This document shows positions 27,164-37,700 of a stretch of 64,000 nucleotides of DNA, piece after piece. A program made the translations under genes and the position numbers. How positions within the stretch are numbered: the stretch's first letter is position 1; each line of letters starts with the position of its first letter. The notes below the pieces were generated by a model. The model did not search any database and was not told the origin of the DNA. It was given only the letters and a program-made list of their open reading frames with translations. This stretch comes from Thermogemmata fonticola (lineage in GTDB: Bacteria; Planctomycetota; Planctomycetia; Gemmatales; Gemmataceae): the NCBI RefSeq assembly GCF_013694095.1, contig NZ_JACEFB010000007.1, forward strand, positions 124,001 to 188,000, given 5' to 3'.

Positions 27164-28255
27164 ATGGATGCGAGTCGCGGTCCGATTCTGTTTCGCTGTG
27201 ACGGGACGGTGGCGTTGGGCTGGGAGGCGCTGTACCAGTGTTTGTCGCTGGCAGCGGCCTTGCAGCGGCGGCGGCGGGGCACGCACTTTTTCAGCTACCT
27301 GGAACCGCTCTCGCTCGCCACGACGATCCATCGGGGGAACAACGAGTGGCACGCCGCGGAGCAGCCCCTGGGGGCGGATAAGGACCTGGAAGCGACCATT
27401 GCCAAAGCCCGGTCGTTAGGAGCGGCGGCGATCGTCGTGGCCGGCGCCGGTATGACCAGCGACTATCTGGCCCGCCTGCGGCAGGAGACCGGGGCGCTGG
27501 TGCTCGTCTTCGACTCGACCGCGGCCATCGAGCTGCCGGTGGATATTCTGGTCAATCCGCTCCTGGCGCCGGGGAAGAAGGCGTTCCGGATCGGGCCGGG
27601 CTGCCAGCGCTTGCTGGGGGCGCGTTTTGCTCTATGCCGGGGCGTCTTCCGACGGCAGCGCGCCATCCGGGCGACCGAGCCGCTGCCTCCCTTCCGCGCC
27701 CTGCTGGCTTGGGGAGACCACGACGCCTCCGATCAGGTCCTTCTCCGGGCTGAGCAGTTGCTGGCTATCGACCGCATCGCCAAGGTGTCGGTGGCTGCCC
27801 GCAGCCATCATCCCTTCTACGACGCCCTGCGTGAACGAGCAGAACAGTCCGGCGGACGCCTGGAAGTTATCACGGAGAACAAGGAATTGCTCACCCGCCT
27901 GGTCCGGGTCCATTTCGCCCTGACCGCAGGGGATGCCTGGGCGCCGGAACTGTGCGTCGTCGGCATCCCGCAGTTGATCATCAGCACGACCCCCCGCCAT
28001 GCTCTCAACGGGCGCAAGATGGACGAAGAAGGGGTGGCGACCTACCTGGGCGATGCCGCCGAGGTGGGAGCGGACCAACTCCGCGCTGCCGTCGATCTTT
28101 TGCTGGACGATCCGATGGAACGCAAGGGGATGACCCGCTGCGCCCGCAACATGTTCGATGGGCGGGGGCCGGATCGGATCGTCAACGGCCTGGAGATCCT
28201 GCTGCACAGCCCGGCCCGACGGCGCGCCGCCCTGCGCTTGCCCGCCGCGGCTTGA
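27164..28255 (+). CDS. PseG-like glycosyltransferase-fold protein
   Basis: A 363-residue GT-B-like protein similar in layout to PseG, the UDP-sugar hydrolase of pseudaminic acid synthesis. The N-terminal PILFRCDGTVALGWEALYQCLSLAAAL aligns with the family segment in which a G-x-GH-x-x-RC motif normally occurs, but here the catalytic-type GH is replaced. Later segments fit: VVAGAGMTSDYL, VFDSTAAIELPVDILVNPLL, LLAWGDHDASDQVL, and a sugar-nucleotide half with ALTAGDAWAPELCVVGIPQLII. Start ATG 27164 follows GGAGGAG by 8 bases; GTG 27155 is the longer alternative. No other pseudaminate or surface-sugar genes are nearby, so its function may have shifted. It may be a nucleotide-sugar-binding protein of unknown reaction. 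Confidence 0.6.
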   Translation: MDASRGPILFRCDGTVALGWEALYQCLSLAAALQRRRRGTHFFSYLEPLSLATTIHRGNNEWHAAEQPLGADKDLEATIAKARSLGAAAIVVAGAGMTSDYLARLRQETGALVLVFDSTAAIELPVDILVNPLLAPGKKAFRIGPGCQRLLGARFALCRGVFRRQRAIRATEPLPPFRALLAWGDHDASDQVLLRAEQLLAIDRIAKVSVAARSHHPFYDALRERAEQSGGRLEVITENKELLTRLVRVHFALTAGDAWAPELCVVGIPQLIISTTPRHALNGRKMDEEGVATYLGDAAEVGADQLRAAVDLLLDDPMERKGMTRCARNMFDGRGPDRIVNGLEILLHSPARRRAALRLPAAA

Positions 28256-28625
28256 ACCCCCCGCCGCTTCGCCACAAGGCCGTATTCCCTCTCCGCTGTT
28301 CCGGGGGGATGGCAGGAACCGAATCATCCCCTCGTTCCTTTCCCGCCCCTTCGGCAGAATGGTCCGCTTCCGGGGACGAGGAACCGGCTCCTGGGATGAG
28401 GACCAGCTCCTGGACCCGCCGGTGGAGTCCCTTCCCCTGCTGCCTTCCCGGCTGGCAGCACCCTCTCCCCTCACCGGCTCCTTGGCCGACTGGCCCTTTC
28501 CCCTTAGCTATCTATGTACGGTGGGAGAACCCCTGGCCGGACAAAGGCGGCTGCGGGCCGAACGGGATACCGCGGATTGAACGGCATACTGTTCGGACAC
28601 CGCTGGCTCAACGGGAGAGGTCCTC
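28256..28625. other. Gene-free interval before the Nif3-like gene
   Basis: About 370 bases. I see no repeat, hairpin or frame with support. A ribosome binding site GGGAGAGG lies at its right end, 5 bases before ATG 28626. Confidence 0.45.
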
Positions 28626-29726
28626 ATGGCGACGCTGCGAGATGTGATCGAAGTGCTGGAACAGATCGCTCCGCCCGCGGGTGCGGCGGAGTGGGACAAC
28701 ACCGGCTTGCTGCTGGGCGACCCGGCGGCAGGAGTGCAGCGGATCATGACCTGCCTGACCGTCACGAAGGCTACGGTCCAGGAAGCCATCCGCGAACAGG
28801 CGGACCTCCTTGTTTCCCACCATCCGGTGCTCTTCCGCCCTGTGCAGCGCCTGACAGCGGACAGCGGAGACGGTTCGACTCTGCTCCCTTTGCTGCGGGC
28901 AGGGATTGCCGTGTATTCGCCTCATACGGCCTACGATGACGCCCCCGGAGGAATCAACGAACAGCTCTGCGCACGCCTGGGGATCGAACAGGTTCAGCCC
29001 CTGCGCCGGCAGGGCGCCGAGGTGCTCTACAAGCTGGTCGTCTTCCTGCCGGAAGGGGACCTGCCGCGGGTGAGCGATGCGGTGTTCGCCGCAGGCGCGG
29101 GAATCATCGGCCAGTACCGGGAGTGCAGTTTCCGTCTGGCGGGCACCGGCACGTTCTTCGGGACGGACAGCACCAATCCGACGGTGGGGCAGAAAGGCCG
29201 GCGGGAAGAGGTGCCGGAGTGGCGCTGGGAGGTGGTGGTGCCTGCCGAGCGGCTGGAGGCGGTCGTGGCCGCCATGCGTGCCGCCCACAGCTACGAGGAA
29301 CCCGCCTATGACATCTACCCGCTTCATGTACCTCCGCGCCGCGGAGCGGGACGGATCGGCACCCTGGCTCAGCCCTGCTCTTTGCAGGCTTTCGCCGAGC
29401 GGGTTCGGCAGCAACTCAGCGGCCCTGTGCAGATCGTCGGTCCGCCGGATCGGCAGGTGCAACGGCTGGCCGTCGCCTGTGGGGCGGGGGGAGAATTGCT
29501 CGGCGAAGCAGTGCGGCAGCGCGCGGATGCCTTCCTTACCGGCGAAGTGCGCTTCCATGACGCCGTGCGGGCCGAGGCTGCCGGAATCGCCCTCGTTCTC
29601 CCCGGCCACTATGCCAGCGAGCGCCTCGGTGTCGAACATCTGGCCGAGCGCTTGCAAGCTGCTTTTCCCCACCTGCACGTCTGGGCCAGCCGTGAGGAAG
29701 CCGACCCCTTCCGCCTCCTCCGCTAA
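28626..29726 (+). CDS. Nif3-like dinuclear metal centre protein (YqfO type)
   Basis: A 366-residue Nif3/DUF34 family protein that assembles as a toroidal hexamer with two metal ions per subunit. The conserved residues are visible: AEWDNTGLLLGDP, LLVSHHPVLFRP (His-His metal ligands), VYSPHTAYDDAPGGIN, and near the C-terminus FLTGEVRFHDAVRAEAAGIALVLPGHYASE with the final His and Glu ligands. The middle third (about 130-230) is the extra PII-like domain found in the long YqfO form (VFLPEGDLPRV to HSYEEPAYDIYPL). Family members are annotated as GTP cyclohydrolase type 2-like, but the biochemical role is unsettled. GGGAGAGG precedes the start. Confidence 0.92.
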   Translation: MATLRDVIEVLEQIAPPAGAAEWDNTGLLLGDPAAGVQRIMTCLTVTKATVQEAIREQADLLVSHHPVLFRPVQRLTADSGDGSTLLPLLRAGIAVYSPHTAYDDAPGGINEQLCARLGIEQVQPLRRQGAEVLYKLVVFLPEGDLPRVSDAVFAAGAGIIGQYRECSFRLAGTGTFFGTDSTNPTVGQKGRREEVPEWRWEVVVPAERLEAVVAAMRAAHSYEEPAYDIYPLHVPPRRGAGRIGTLAQPCSLQAFAERVRQQLSGPVQIVGPPDRQVQRLAVACGAGGELLGEAVRQRADAFLTGEVRFHDAVRAEAAGIALVLPGHYASERLGVEHLAERLQAAFPHLHVWASREEADPFRLLR

Positions 29727-29929
29727 GCCTAATCCTGTCGCGCCCTCCCCGTTTCACCGTGGCCCTGCCCCCGCCTCGCCGTGACTTCCGCTTCCTGTGT
29801 TCAGACTTGCCTTGCTCCCCGAATGCAGAGACGGTATGGAGCACCGGGCGGACCGGGAAGGGTTCGCTGGCACGCTGCCCTCAACAGGATGCGGGCGCGC
29901 TCCACCCTGGCACGGATGCCGGAGAGACC

Positions 29930-30160
29930 ATGCGATCTCGTCTGTGGAAATGCCTGCTGCTCGCCGCCGTGGGAGGTTTGGTGGCTTGGCTGGGCTGGAC
30001 CTGGCGGAGTGTTCCCTCCACTTCCAGCCCGGTCGTGGAGTCCGCCGCCAGTTCCGCCGCGAACGTGGGGCATGCCCCCAGCGAGCATTATCTGGAAGCG
30101 CTCTTCCGCTACCGCACCAATCAGCCGGCCCACTGGCGGCACATCATGTTCGCGCATTGA
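29930..30160 (+). CDS. Small signal-anchored protein, unknown function
   Basis: A 76-residue open frame beginning MRSRLWKCLLLAAVGGLVAWLGWTW, a basic N-terminus and one membrane helix, then a Ser/Ala-rich linker and a His/Tyr-rich end (HYLEALFRYRTNQPAHWRHIMFAH). GGAGAG lies just before ATG 29930. The hydrophobic start and the binding site support a real gene, but the length and lack of family match keep confidence moderate. It is convergent with the phosphodiesterase gene downstream. Confidence 0.5.
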   Translation: MRSRLWKCLLLAAVGGLVAWLGWTWRSVPSTSSPVVESAASSAANVGHAPSEHYLEALFRYRTNQPAHWRHIMFAH

Positions 30161-30252
30161 ATCGCCGGGAACCCCTCGGAGCTGCCGCTTGTGCGTCCCA
30201 GCGCCTCCGCAGCCGTCCGAGCAATGCGGACCCAGCGCCGGGACGCTGGCAG

Positions 30253-31209
30253 TTAGGGCTGGGGACGATTCAGTCCCAACTGTTCGCGCAGCCAGCCGGG
30301 TCGATCGGTGGTGATGCTCTGAACGCCGGCGCGGATCATGGCGCGGGCCAATTCCACGTCATTGACCGTCCAGACGGACAGGAACAATCCCGCTTCCCGG
30401 ATCGCGCGGGCATACTCGGCGGTCAGTACGCGCACCTCGGCAGATAGATCGACTCCGTCGGCGCCGAGCCGCTGAGCGATGGCGATCACTTCCTCGACTT
30501 TCCTGGGCTGACCCTTGTTCTGTCGCGGTGTCAGTACGGCGATCCAGTAGGCCGGCCGCTCCGGGTACTGCTTCTTGACCGCCGCGATCACTTCCTCGGA
30601 GAAGGAAATGATCACCGTCTGCGCCGGTTTCAACCCGGAGGCTTTCAGGACACGGCCCAGTTCCGGCAGAATCTCCGGCCCGCATTTGATCTCGATGAAA
30701 GCCCGCTTGCCGGCAGGGACGGTTTGCAGCACCTCGGCCAAGGTCGGAATGCGCTCGCCGGCAAAGCGCGGGTCCTTCCACCGCCCGACATCCAGGCGGC
30801 GGAGCTGCTCGAAGCTCAGGTCCGCCACTTTGCCGCTGACCCCCGCCGTGCGCCGCGTATCCGCATCGTGGATCACCACGATCTGCCCGTCCCGGCTCAG
30901 GAAACAATCCATCTCGATGGCGTCCGCCTGCTGTTCCCAGGCCAAGCGCATGCTGGCGAGGGTGTTCTCCGGGGCATCCCACGAGGCCCCTCGGTGCGCA
31001 ACGATTTCCACCGTCTTTGCTTCGCCGATCGCAGCCTTTGGTCCGGGGGTTGAGCGCGCCTCGGCCTCACCTCCTGGCGGTGAAGAAGCGGCGACTTTGG
31101 CATTCTGGCCTGCAACGGGTTTCACCATCACTCCGAACCCCAGAGCGGGTAGCAGTACCCCAACGAGCAGAGAGACCATTCGCCGGTGCTCTCGGAGACG
31201 CGGTAGCAT
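30253..31209 (-). CDS. Exported glycerophosphodiester phosphodiesterase
   Basis: Hydrolyses glycerophosphodiesters to glycerol-3-phosphate and an alcohol, in a TIM-barrel fold. The 318-residue protein starts with a signal sequence (MVSLLVGVLLPALGFGVMVKPVAGQ after a basic leader), then EIVAHRGASWDAPENTLASM (catalytic His and Arg, Glu metal ligand), EMDCFLSRDGQIVVIHDADTRRT (Glu/Asp ligands and the second catalytic His), and FIEIKCG; it ends with VWTVNDVELARAMIRAGVQSITTDRP. GGAGAG about 9 bases before ATG 31209 sets the start; ATG at 31233 is possible. Location should be periplasmic. It may recycle phospholipid head groups. Confidence 0.92.
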   Translation of the reverse strand: MLPRLREHRRMVSLLVGVLLPALGFGVMVKPVAGQNAKVAASSPPGGEAEARSTPGPKAAIGEAKTVEIVAHRGASWDAPENTLASMRLAWEQQADAIEMDCFLSRDGQIVVIHDADTRRTAGVSGKVADLSFEQLRRLDVGRWKDPRFAGERIPTLAEVLQTVPAGKRAFIEIKCGPEILPELGRVLKASGLKPAQTVIISFSEEVIAAVKKQYPERPAYWIAVLTPRQNKGQPRKVEEVIAIAQRLGADGVDLSAEVRVLTAEYARAIREAGLFLSVWTVNDVELARAMIRAGVQSITTDRPGWLREQLGLNRPQP

Positions 31210-31486
31210 CGTTGTACTCTCCTCGGTTAACAAGGCGACCGGATGGGTTTAGGCAGTGCTCCCTCCTCGTTTTCCAGGAGGGGGAAGCTCCCGTGTTCCC
31301 GGAGGAAGCCGAGTTCCCGTGCCGGGAGTTCCTGGGGGAAGGAATAAGGATCAGCAGCCCGTGCGGTGCGAAAGGATGATGAAATCCCGGTGAACCTGGA
31401 GGAGCAGTTCCTTGGGACAGCCTGGGGTATGGCAGGTGGATACAGGGAAGGGGATTCCGGGAGGACTTCAGCCAACCAGGGGTTGT

Positions 31487-32944
31487 TTAAGTAGGGTTCG
31501 GTGGCGGGGTGGGGGTGGGTTCGCAGTGGTACTTGCGCAGGAGTTTGCGCAGGGTGGCGCGGGCCAGGCCGAGGTAGCGGGCGGCGAGCAGGCGGTTGCC
31601 CTGGGTGTGCCGCAGGACTTCGTCCAGGAGCACCGGTTCGACCAGTTGGAGCATTTGCTGGTAGAGGTCGCTGGGGGGCGGCTGGGAGCTGTCGGGGCGG
31701 CACTGCTGGCGGACCCACTGGGCGATCAGTTCCTGGAAGCGCTGGTTCCAGGAATGGGGTGAATCCAGGGGCAGCGGCGGGGGGAAGTGTTCCGGCAAGA
31801 TCGGTCCGCCGTGGGCTTCGATGGCGGCGTGCTCCAGGGCGTTGCGCAATTCGCGGACATTCCCCGGCCAGGAGCGAGAGTGCAGATAGCGCAGGGTTTG
31901 CTCTGGCAGACGGCGCCCCGGCTCTGGGATTCCCAGGCGGCGCAGGAAATGCTCGGCCAGCAGGGGAATATCTTCCCGCCTCTCGCGTAGCGGCGGCAAA
32001 TGGATCGGATAGACATGGAGGCGGTAGTAGAGGTCGTGGCGGAAGCGTCCGGCGGCCACCTCCGCCGCCAGATCGGCATGGGTGGCTGAGATGATGCGGA
32101 CATCGACTTTCACCGGCTCGCCGCTCCCCACCGGCAACACTTCCTGCCGTTCCAACACGCGGAGCAATTTCGCCTGGACTGGCAGGGGGATGTCCGCCAG
32201 TTCGTCGAGGAAGACGGTGCCGCCGTGAGCCAGTTGCAGCAATCCTTCCCGATGCCGTTCCGCTCCAGTGAAAGCCCCCCGCACATGTCCGAACAGCTCG
32301 CTTTCCACCAGATGCGGATTGAGAGCAGCGACATGCACCGGCAGGAAGGGTCGATGCCGCCGGGGACTGTGGGCGTGAATCGCGCGGGCGACCACTTCCT
32401 TGCCCGTCCCGCTTTCCCCAGTGATCAGCACGCAGGCGGAGGTGGGCGCGACCCGCGCAATCCGCTTGAACACCGTTTGCATCGCCGGGCTGCGCCCCAC
32501 CAGCGCTTCCCCGCTGCCGCCTTCTTCCGCGCTGCCCTCCCGGTTGAGGGAGCCTTCCTTGCCGGGCATTGGCTGGCTCGGCGTCAGACGCGTCAAGGCC
32601 CGCCGCGCTGCCTCCAGCGCCTGGGATAACTCGAACGGCTTGGTCAGATAGTCGAAGGCGCCGCCCTGGACCGCCCGCACGGCCGTGGACAGGTCCCCGT
32701 GGGCCGTGATCACGATGACTGCTGACTCCGGCGCCAACCGCCGCAGTTGCTCCAGCGCGGCCAACCCGTCCATCCCCGGCAAGCGCACATCCAGAAAAAT
32801 CACCTCCGGCGGCTGCTGCCGTACCAAGCCCAGACCCGCCTCCGCCGAGGCCGCCACCGCCACCCGGTAATGCTCCCGCTCGAAGGCCCGGCGCAAGGCC
32901 CAGGCAATCGTCTCCTCATCGTCGATGATCAGCACTTGGGGCAT
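31487..32944 (-). CDS. Sigma-54-dependent response regulator (NtrC family), orphan
   Basis: A 485-residue regulator laid out as a receiver (Asp52 in FLDVRLPG, Lys in YLTKPFE), a linker rich in Gly/Glu, a sigma-54 activator AAA+ domain (GESGTGKE, GAFTGA, VFLDELAD, RSWPGNVRELRN) and a Fis-type helix-turn-helix (LLAARYLGLARATLRKLLRK), with a short Pro/Thr tail. No sensor kinase is adjacent. It lies 69 bases downstream of nhaA on the same strand and may be cotranscribed with the efflux block, or may be controlled from its own promoter in the repeat-bearing gap. Target genes would need GG-N10-GC sigma-54 promoters, which I did not find nearby. Confidence 0.92.
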   Translation of the reverse strand: MPQVLIIDDEETIAWALRRAFEREHYRVAVAASAEAGLGLVRQQPPEVIFLDVRLPGMDGLAALEQLRRLAPESAVIVITAHGDLSTAVRAVQGGAFDYLTKPFELSQALEAARRALTRLTPSQPMPGKEGSLNREGSAEEGGSGEALVGRSPAMQTVFKRIARVAPTSACVLITGESGTGKEVVARAIHAHSPRRHRPFLPVHVAALNPHLVESELFGHVRGAFTGAERHREGLLQLAHGGTVFLDELADIPLPVQAKLLRVLERQEVLPVGSGEPVKVDVRIISATHADLAAEVAAGRFRHDLYYRLHVYPIHLPPLRERREDIPLLAEHFLRRLGIPEPGRRLPEQTLRYLHSRSWPGNVRELRNALEHAAIEAHGGPILPEHFPPPLPLDSPHSWNQRFQELIAQWVRQQCRPDSSQPPPSDLYQQMLQLVEPVLLDEVLRHTQGNRLLAARYLGLARATLRKLLRKYHCEPTPTPPPNPT

Positions 32945-32950
32945 GCTGTC

Positions 32951-33030
32951 ATTGTAGCAGAGCGCCCTGAACCTAGACCTGGAAGCACAGCGCCGATTGT
33001 AGCAGAGCGCCCTTTACCTGGACCTGGAGC
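32951..33030. repeat. Two-copy direct repeat at the 5' edge of the NtrC-type gene
   Basis: A unit starting ATTGTAGCAGAGCGCCCT and ending ACCT-GACCTGGA occurs at 32951-32986 and 32996-33030, period 45 bp, with a few mismatches. The second copy runs into the end of nhaA. It sits directly upstream of the regulator start and may be an operator. Confidence 0.55.
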
Positions 33031-34558
33031 TATTGGATTCGGAACCAGCCGGTGGATCGTCCGGAGGGGAGATGGTACCCGACGCGGAGGCAGCATCGAC
33101 AGGGGAGACAGCAGCCGATGAATTATTGTTGGACGAATGAGCGGCGGCGGAAGCGTTGTGGTTAGACGAAGCGGCGGAGGAACCGTTGTCCAAGGAGTTG
33201 GCATTCCCCGGCGATTCGCCCAGTCCCAGCAGCGGCTTGTCCCGGTAGGGCAGGAAAACCAGCAGCAACGTGGTTCCGGCGAGGACGCTCAAGAGCGACC
33301 CTGTGAGAGTGCCGATCTTGCCGCTGGCTAGCCGATGGGGATCGTCGCCAAAGGCCAAACCGGCGACGAACAGCGACATGGTAAAGCCGATACCGGCCAG
33401 GCTGCCGCCGCCCAAAAGCACTTTCCAGTTGACGCCCTGCGGCAAGCGGGCCAAACCTGCCTGCACCGCTCCATAGCTGAAGAGGAAGATGCCGATCGGC
33501 TTGCCCAGGAGCAATCCCAAGGCCACCGCCAGCGCGATCGGATCGGTGATTTCGTCCCATTCGATATGGACGCCGGCATTGGCCAAGGCGAACAGGGGCA
33601 TGATGACGAAGCCGACCCAGGGGTGCAAGGCTAACTCCAGGCGTTCGAGCGGGGAGATGCACTCGCGGGCGGTAAAGCTGACATCCCGCAGCACTGAGTA
33701 GCGCTCCGGTCCTGGTCCCGGCGCCCGCACCAGGGCATCCTGCAACACCTCACGCAGCGTGGCATCCCCCACCCAGGCGCTCGCCGGCGTGAGCAGACCC
33801 AAGAGCACCCCCGCGATCGTCGGATGGACCCCGGACTTGTAAAACGCCAGCCAGATGAACGCTCCGACCACCACGTAAGTGGGCACGGCCCGCACCCCCA
33901 AACGGTTGAGCGTGTAGGTCAGGGCGAACCCGCCCCCCGCCAGCGCCAGCATCAACAGGTTCAGGTCGTCGGTGTAGAAGATGGCAATGACGATGACCGC
34001 TCCGATGTCGTCCACGATCGCCAGCGACAGGAGCAGGATTTTCAGCCCGAAGGGAATGCGGTGGCCGAGCAAGGTCATGACGCCGACAACGAAGGCGATG
34101 TCCGTCGCCATGGGAATGCCCCAGCCGCGGAAGCCGGGCTGGCCCCATTGCAAGGCCATGTAGATCGCCGCCGGCACCACCATTCCCCCCAGCGCTGCCG
34201 CCACAGGCAAGGCGGCCTTCTTCGGGTCTCGCAGTTCCCCCGCCACCAGCTCCCGCTTGATCTCCAAACCGACCACGAAAAAGAAGATGGTCATGAGCAC
34301 ATCGTTGATGAAAAAATGACCCAGGCCGCCGCCTAACTTCCAGGAGCCTATCTCCACGCCGACATAGGTGTGCCACAGGTCGTGATACCACTGCTGCACG
34401 GCTTCCAGATTCGCTAGTGTCAGGGCAATGACCGTGCACACGAGCAGGACCACGCCGCTGGCGGACTCAATCTGCAAAAAGTGCAGCAGCGGGCGCGCAA
34501 TTTTCCGCACTGGCGGCTTGGGCAAAGCGGGATGCGCAGAGGCGATCACCTTGGCCAT
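33014..34558 (-). CDS. nhaA: Na+/H+ antiporter NhaA
   Basis: A 514-residue inner-membrane antiporter that exports Na+ (or Li+) in exchange for protons. Motifs: FFVVGLEIKRELVAGEL, the ATDIAFVVGVMTLLG helix, and the paired transport aspartates in LAIVDDIGAVIVIAIFYTDDLN, all intact. About eleven hydrophobic helices can be traced. The last 70 residues are a low-complexity Ser/Asn/Ala tail (NGSSAASSNHNASAAAHSSN), unlike the short tail of the E. coli protein. GGAG before ATG 34558 sets the start; the open frame continues to 34672 without support. It follows two RND permeases on the same strand by 151 bases. Confidence 0.95.
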   Translation of the reverse strand: MAKVIASAHPALPKPPVRKIARPLLHFLQIESASGVVLLVCTVIALTLANLEAVQQWYHDLWHTYVGVEIGSWKLGGGLGHFFINDVLMTIFFFVVGLEIKRELVAGELRDPKKAALPVAAALGGMVVPAAIYMALQWGQPGFRGWGIPMATDIAFVVGVMTLLGHRIPFGLKILLLSLAIVDDIGAVIVIAIFYTDDLNLLMLALAGGGFALTYTLNRLGVRAVPTYVVVGAFIWLAFYKSGVHPTIAGVLLGLLTPASAWVGDATLREVLQDALVRAPGPGPERYSVLRDVSFTARECISPLERLELALHPWVGFVIMPLFALANAGVHIEWDEITDPIALAVALGLLLGKPIGIFLFSYGAVQAGLARLPQGVNWKVLLGGGSLAGIGFTMSLFVAGLAFGDDPHRLASGKIGTLTGSLLSVLAGTTLLLVFLPYRDKPLLGLGESPGNANSLDNGSSAASSNHNASAAAHSSNNNSSAAVSPVDAASASGTISPPDDPPAGSESNSSRSR

Positions 34559-34709
34559 AGACACTCCATTCTCTCGGAACCCTGCTTTCCACGTTCGGCT
34601 TCCGCCGTCGCAATCCACCGGCATCCACCGGCTTGTCGGGACCCATGGTTCCAGAAACAGGCCGGTCCTCACAAGCTGAATGTGATCGCCGGCCGTACCC
34701 TATCACTAC

Positions 34710-37700
34710 TCAGGATGAGACGGGCGGCTGGCCAGAGGCTTCCGCGGCGGAAAGGGAGGCGGCTGCCGTAGCGGGGGACGTTGCCGTTGTGCGGCTGCGC
34801 TGGAACCAGACCACCACCTGCTGGATGGCCAGGAAGAACAGCGGCGTGAGGAAGATGCCGAAGAGGGTGACGCCGAGCATGCCCGCGAAGACGGCCACCC
34901 CCAGGTCCTGGCGCATTTCCGCCCCCGCTCCTTCCGCCACCACCAGCGGCAGCACGCCGATGATGAAGGCGAGGCTGGTCATGACGATGGGCCGCAGGCG
35001 CAGGCGGCAGGCTTCTAGGGCCGCTGCGCGGAGATGAGCGGGGTCCTCCAGGGCGCGCCGCCGGGCAAACTCCACAATCAGAATCGCATTTTTGGAAGCC
35101 AGCCCGACCAGCACGATGAACCCCACCTGGGTGAAGATGTTGATCTCCCGGCCCGTTCCGCCCACCCCCCAGGCGGCGCTGAGCAGGCACAACGGCACCA
35201 CCAGAATCACCGCCAGGGGCAACGCCCAGCTTTCGTACTGTGCCGCCAGGACCAAAAAGACCAGCACCACGCTGAGCACGAAGGCGCGCACGACCGTGTC
35301 CTGCGTCTGGAGCTGTAAGAGGGCCAATTCCGTCCAGGCCGTGCGATACTGCCGCGGCAAGTCGGCGCTGGCCTGTTCCAAAGCCGCGATGGCTTCCCCA
35401 GAGCTGACCCCCGCCGCCGGCAGGGCATTGATCGCCGCACTGTTGTACAGATTGTACCGCTGGATCATCACCGGACCGCTGCTATCCCGCACGTGCAGAA
35501 AGTTGGCCAAAGGAACCATCGCGCCGCTGCGGCTGCGGACCCAAATCGTGCGGAAGCCGGCGAGCCGATCCCGGAATGGGGCGTCCGCCTGGACGTTCAC
35601 CTGCCACGTCCGGCCGAAGAGATTGAAGTCATTGATGTAGTAAGAGCCGAAATAGACTTGTAGGGCATTGAGGATTTCCGCCGTGGGGACGCCCAGGGTG
35701 TAGGCCGCATCGCGGTCGATGTCCAGGTACAGCCAGGGGGTGTCGGTGCGCAAGCCGGTGAAGACTTCGTGCCACTGGGGTTGCTGCCGGGCACGCTGCA
35801 CGACCGAGCGGGCCGCCTCTTCCAGCGCTGCGGGGGGACCGGCGGAGGGGTCCAGGACCACGAGTTTGAAGCCGCCGGCTGTCCCCAGGCCGTCTACCGG
35901 CGGAGCGCCCAGCACGCTGATCTCCGCCCCCACCGCCGCCTCTGCCAACGAGGCACGCAGCCGCTCCGCGATTGCCTCCGCGCGCAACGCCGCACTCCGC
36001 CGCTGTTCAAACGGCTCCAGCATCACGTACAGCGTGCCCAGATTCGGCGCGTTGGTGCCTAGGAGCACCGATTGGCCCGCCACGCTCACCGTGTGCTTGA
36101 CCCCCGGCGTCTGGAGGGCGATCTGCTCCAGGCGGGCGATTTCCGCTTCGGTCCGCCCCAAGGCGGCAGCATCCGGCAGAATCACGTTGACCAGCAGATA
36201 GCCTTTGTCCTGGGCGGGGATGAAGCCGCTGGGAGTCTGTTGCAAGGTGGTCCAGGTCAGATACACCAGGCCGGCATAGGCGGCCAAGCCGAGCAGGGCC
36301 GCACGCAAGAGTGCGCCCACCGCCAGCAGGTAAGCCTGCGTTGCCCGTTCAAAACCGCTATGGAAGGCAGTAAAGAAGGCGGCGAGCAGGCGATTGCCCC
36401 AACGGCTAACCAGGCCAGCCAGCAGCGCCCCACCCAGGGCCAAACCCACGGCCAAGACCAGGGGCGGGCAGCCCCACTGCTCCAGCGCCGCCGGCCAGGA
36501 GGGGGGCACCAGCGGCACCAGCCCCCACCACGCCCCCGCTGCTCCCAACAGAGGAAAGGCCAGCCGCGGCAGCGGGTCCCGCGCCTGTTCCTCATCCCGC
36601 AAAAGCAAGGCACACAACGCCGGACTGAGCGTCAGCGAGTTGAACACCGAAAGCAGCGTGCTGACCGCGATGGTGACCGCAAACTGCCGGTAAAACTGCC
36701 CCACAATGCCGCTGATGAACACGCAGGGGACGAACACCGCCGCCAAAACCAGCCCGATGGCAATCACCGGGCCGGCCACCTGTTCCATCGCCAGGGCCGT
36801 CGCCTCTCGCGGCGGCAACCCCCGCTCGATGTGATGCTGCACCGCTTCCACCACCACAATGGCATCGTCCACCACGATCCCCACGGCCAGCACCAGCCCA
36901 AAGAGTGTCAACGTGTTGATGGTGTACCCCAGAGCCGCCATGACGGCGAAAGCCCCAATGATGGCCGTCGGCACCGCTGCCAGGGGAACTAAGGCGGCCC
37001 GCCAGGAACGCAAAAACAGCAGCATCACCAGCGCCACCAGGATCACGGCATCCCGCAGCGTGTGGAACACTTCCCGGATCGACTCTTCGATGAACGGCGT
37101 GGTGTCATAGACGATGGCGTAATCGATCCCTTCCGGGAAGCGGGGGCGCAGTTCCTCCATTTTGGCGCGGACGCGCCGGGCCACTTCCAAAGCGTTGCTG
37201 CCGGGAAGCTGGTAGACGGACAGGGCCACCGACGGCCGGCCATCGAGGGTGCAGGTCTGGTCGTAGTTGAGGGCGCCCAGCTCCACGCGGGCCACGTCCC
37301 GCAGGCGGACCAGCCGACCCCCCTCCGCATCCGCCTTGATGATCATCTCCGCGAACTGCTCCGCCGAAGACAGCCGCCCCTCCGCGTTGAGCGGGAACTG
37401 GAACGCCTGCCCTGTCGGCGCCGGCGGCTGCCCCACCTGACCCGCTGCCACCTGCGCGTTCTGCTGCTCCACTGCCGCCACCACGTCCGCCGTCGTCAAA
37501 CCCTTGCTGGCCAGCTTCTCCGGGTCCAGCCACAGCCGCATCGAATAGTCCCGCTGGCCCAGATAGGCGATGTCCCCCACCCCTTCCAGCCGCGCCAGCT
37601 CATCCCGCAACTGGATCGTGGCGTAATTGCTCAGATACAACAGGGCTTCCTGCCGCCGCTGCGGATCGCTCCCCGCCTCCGTTCCCCGGTGATACAGATT

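Noticed and set aside
30233-30250. A CCAGCG/CGCTGG hairpin between convergent genes as a terminator
   Set aside because: The stem has only 6 bp and no T-run follows.
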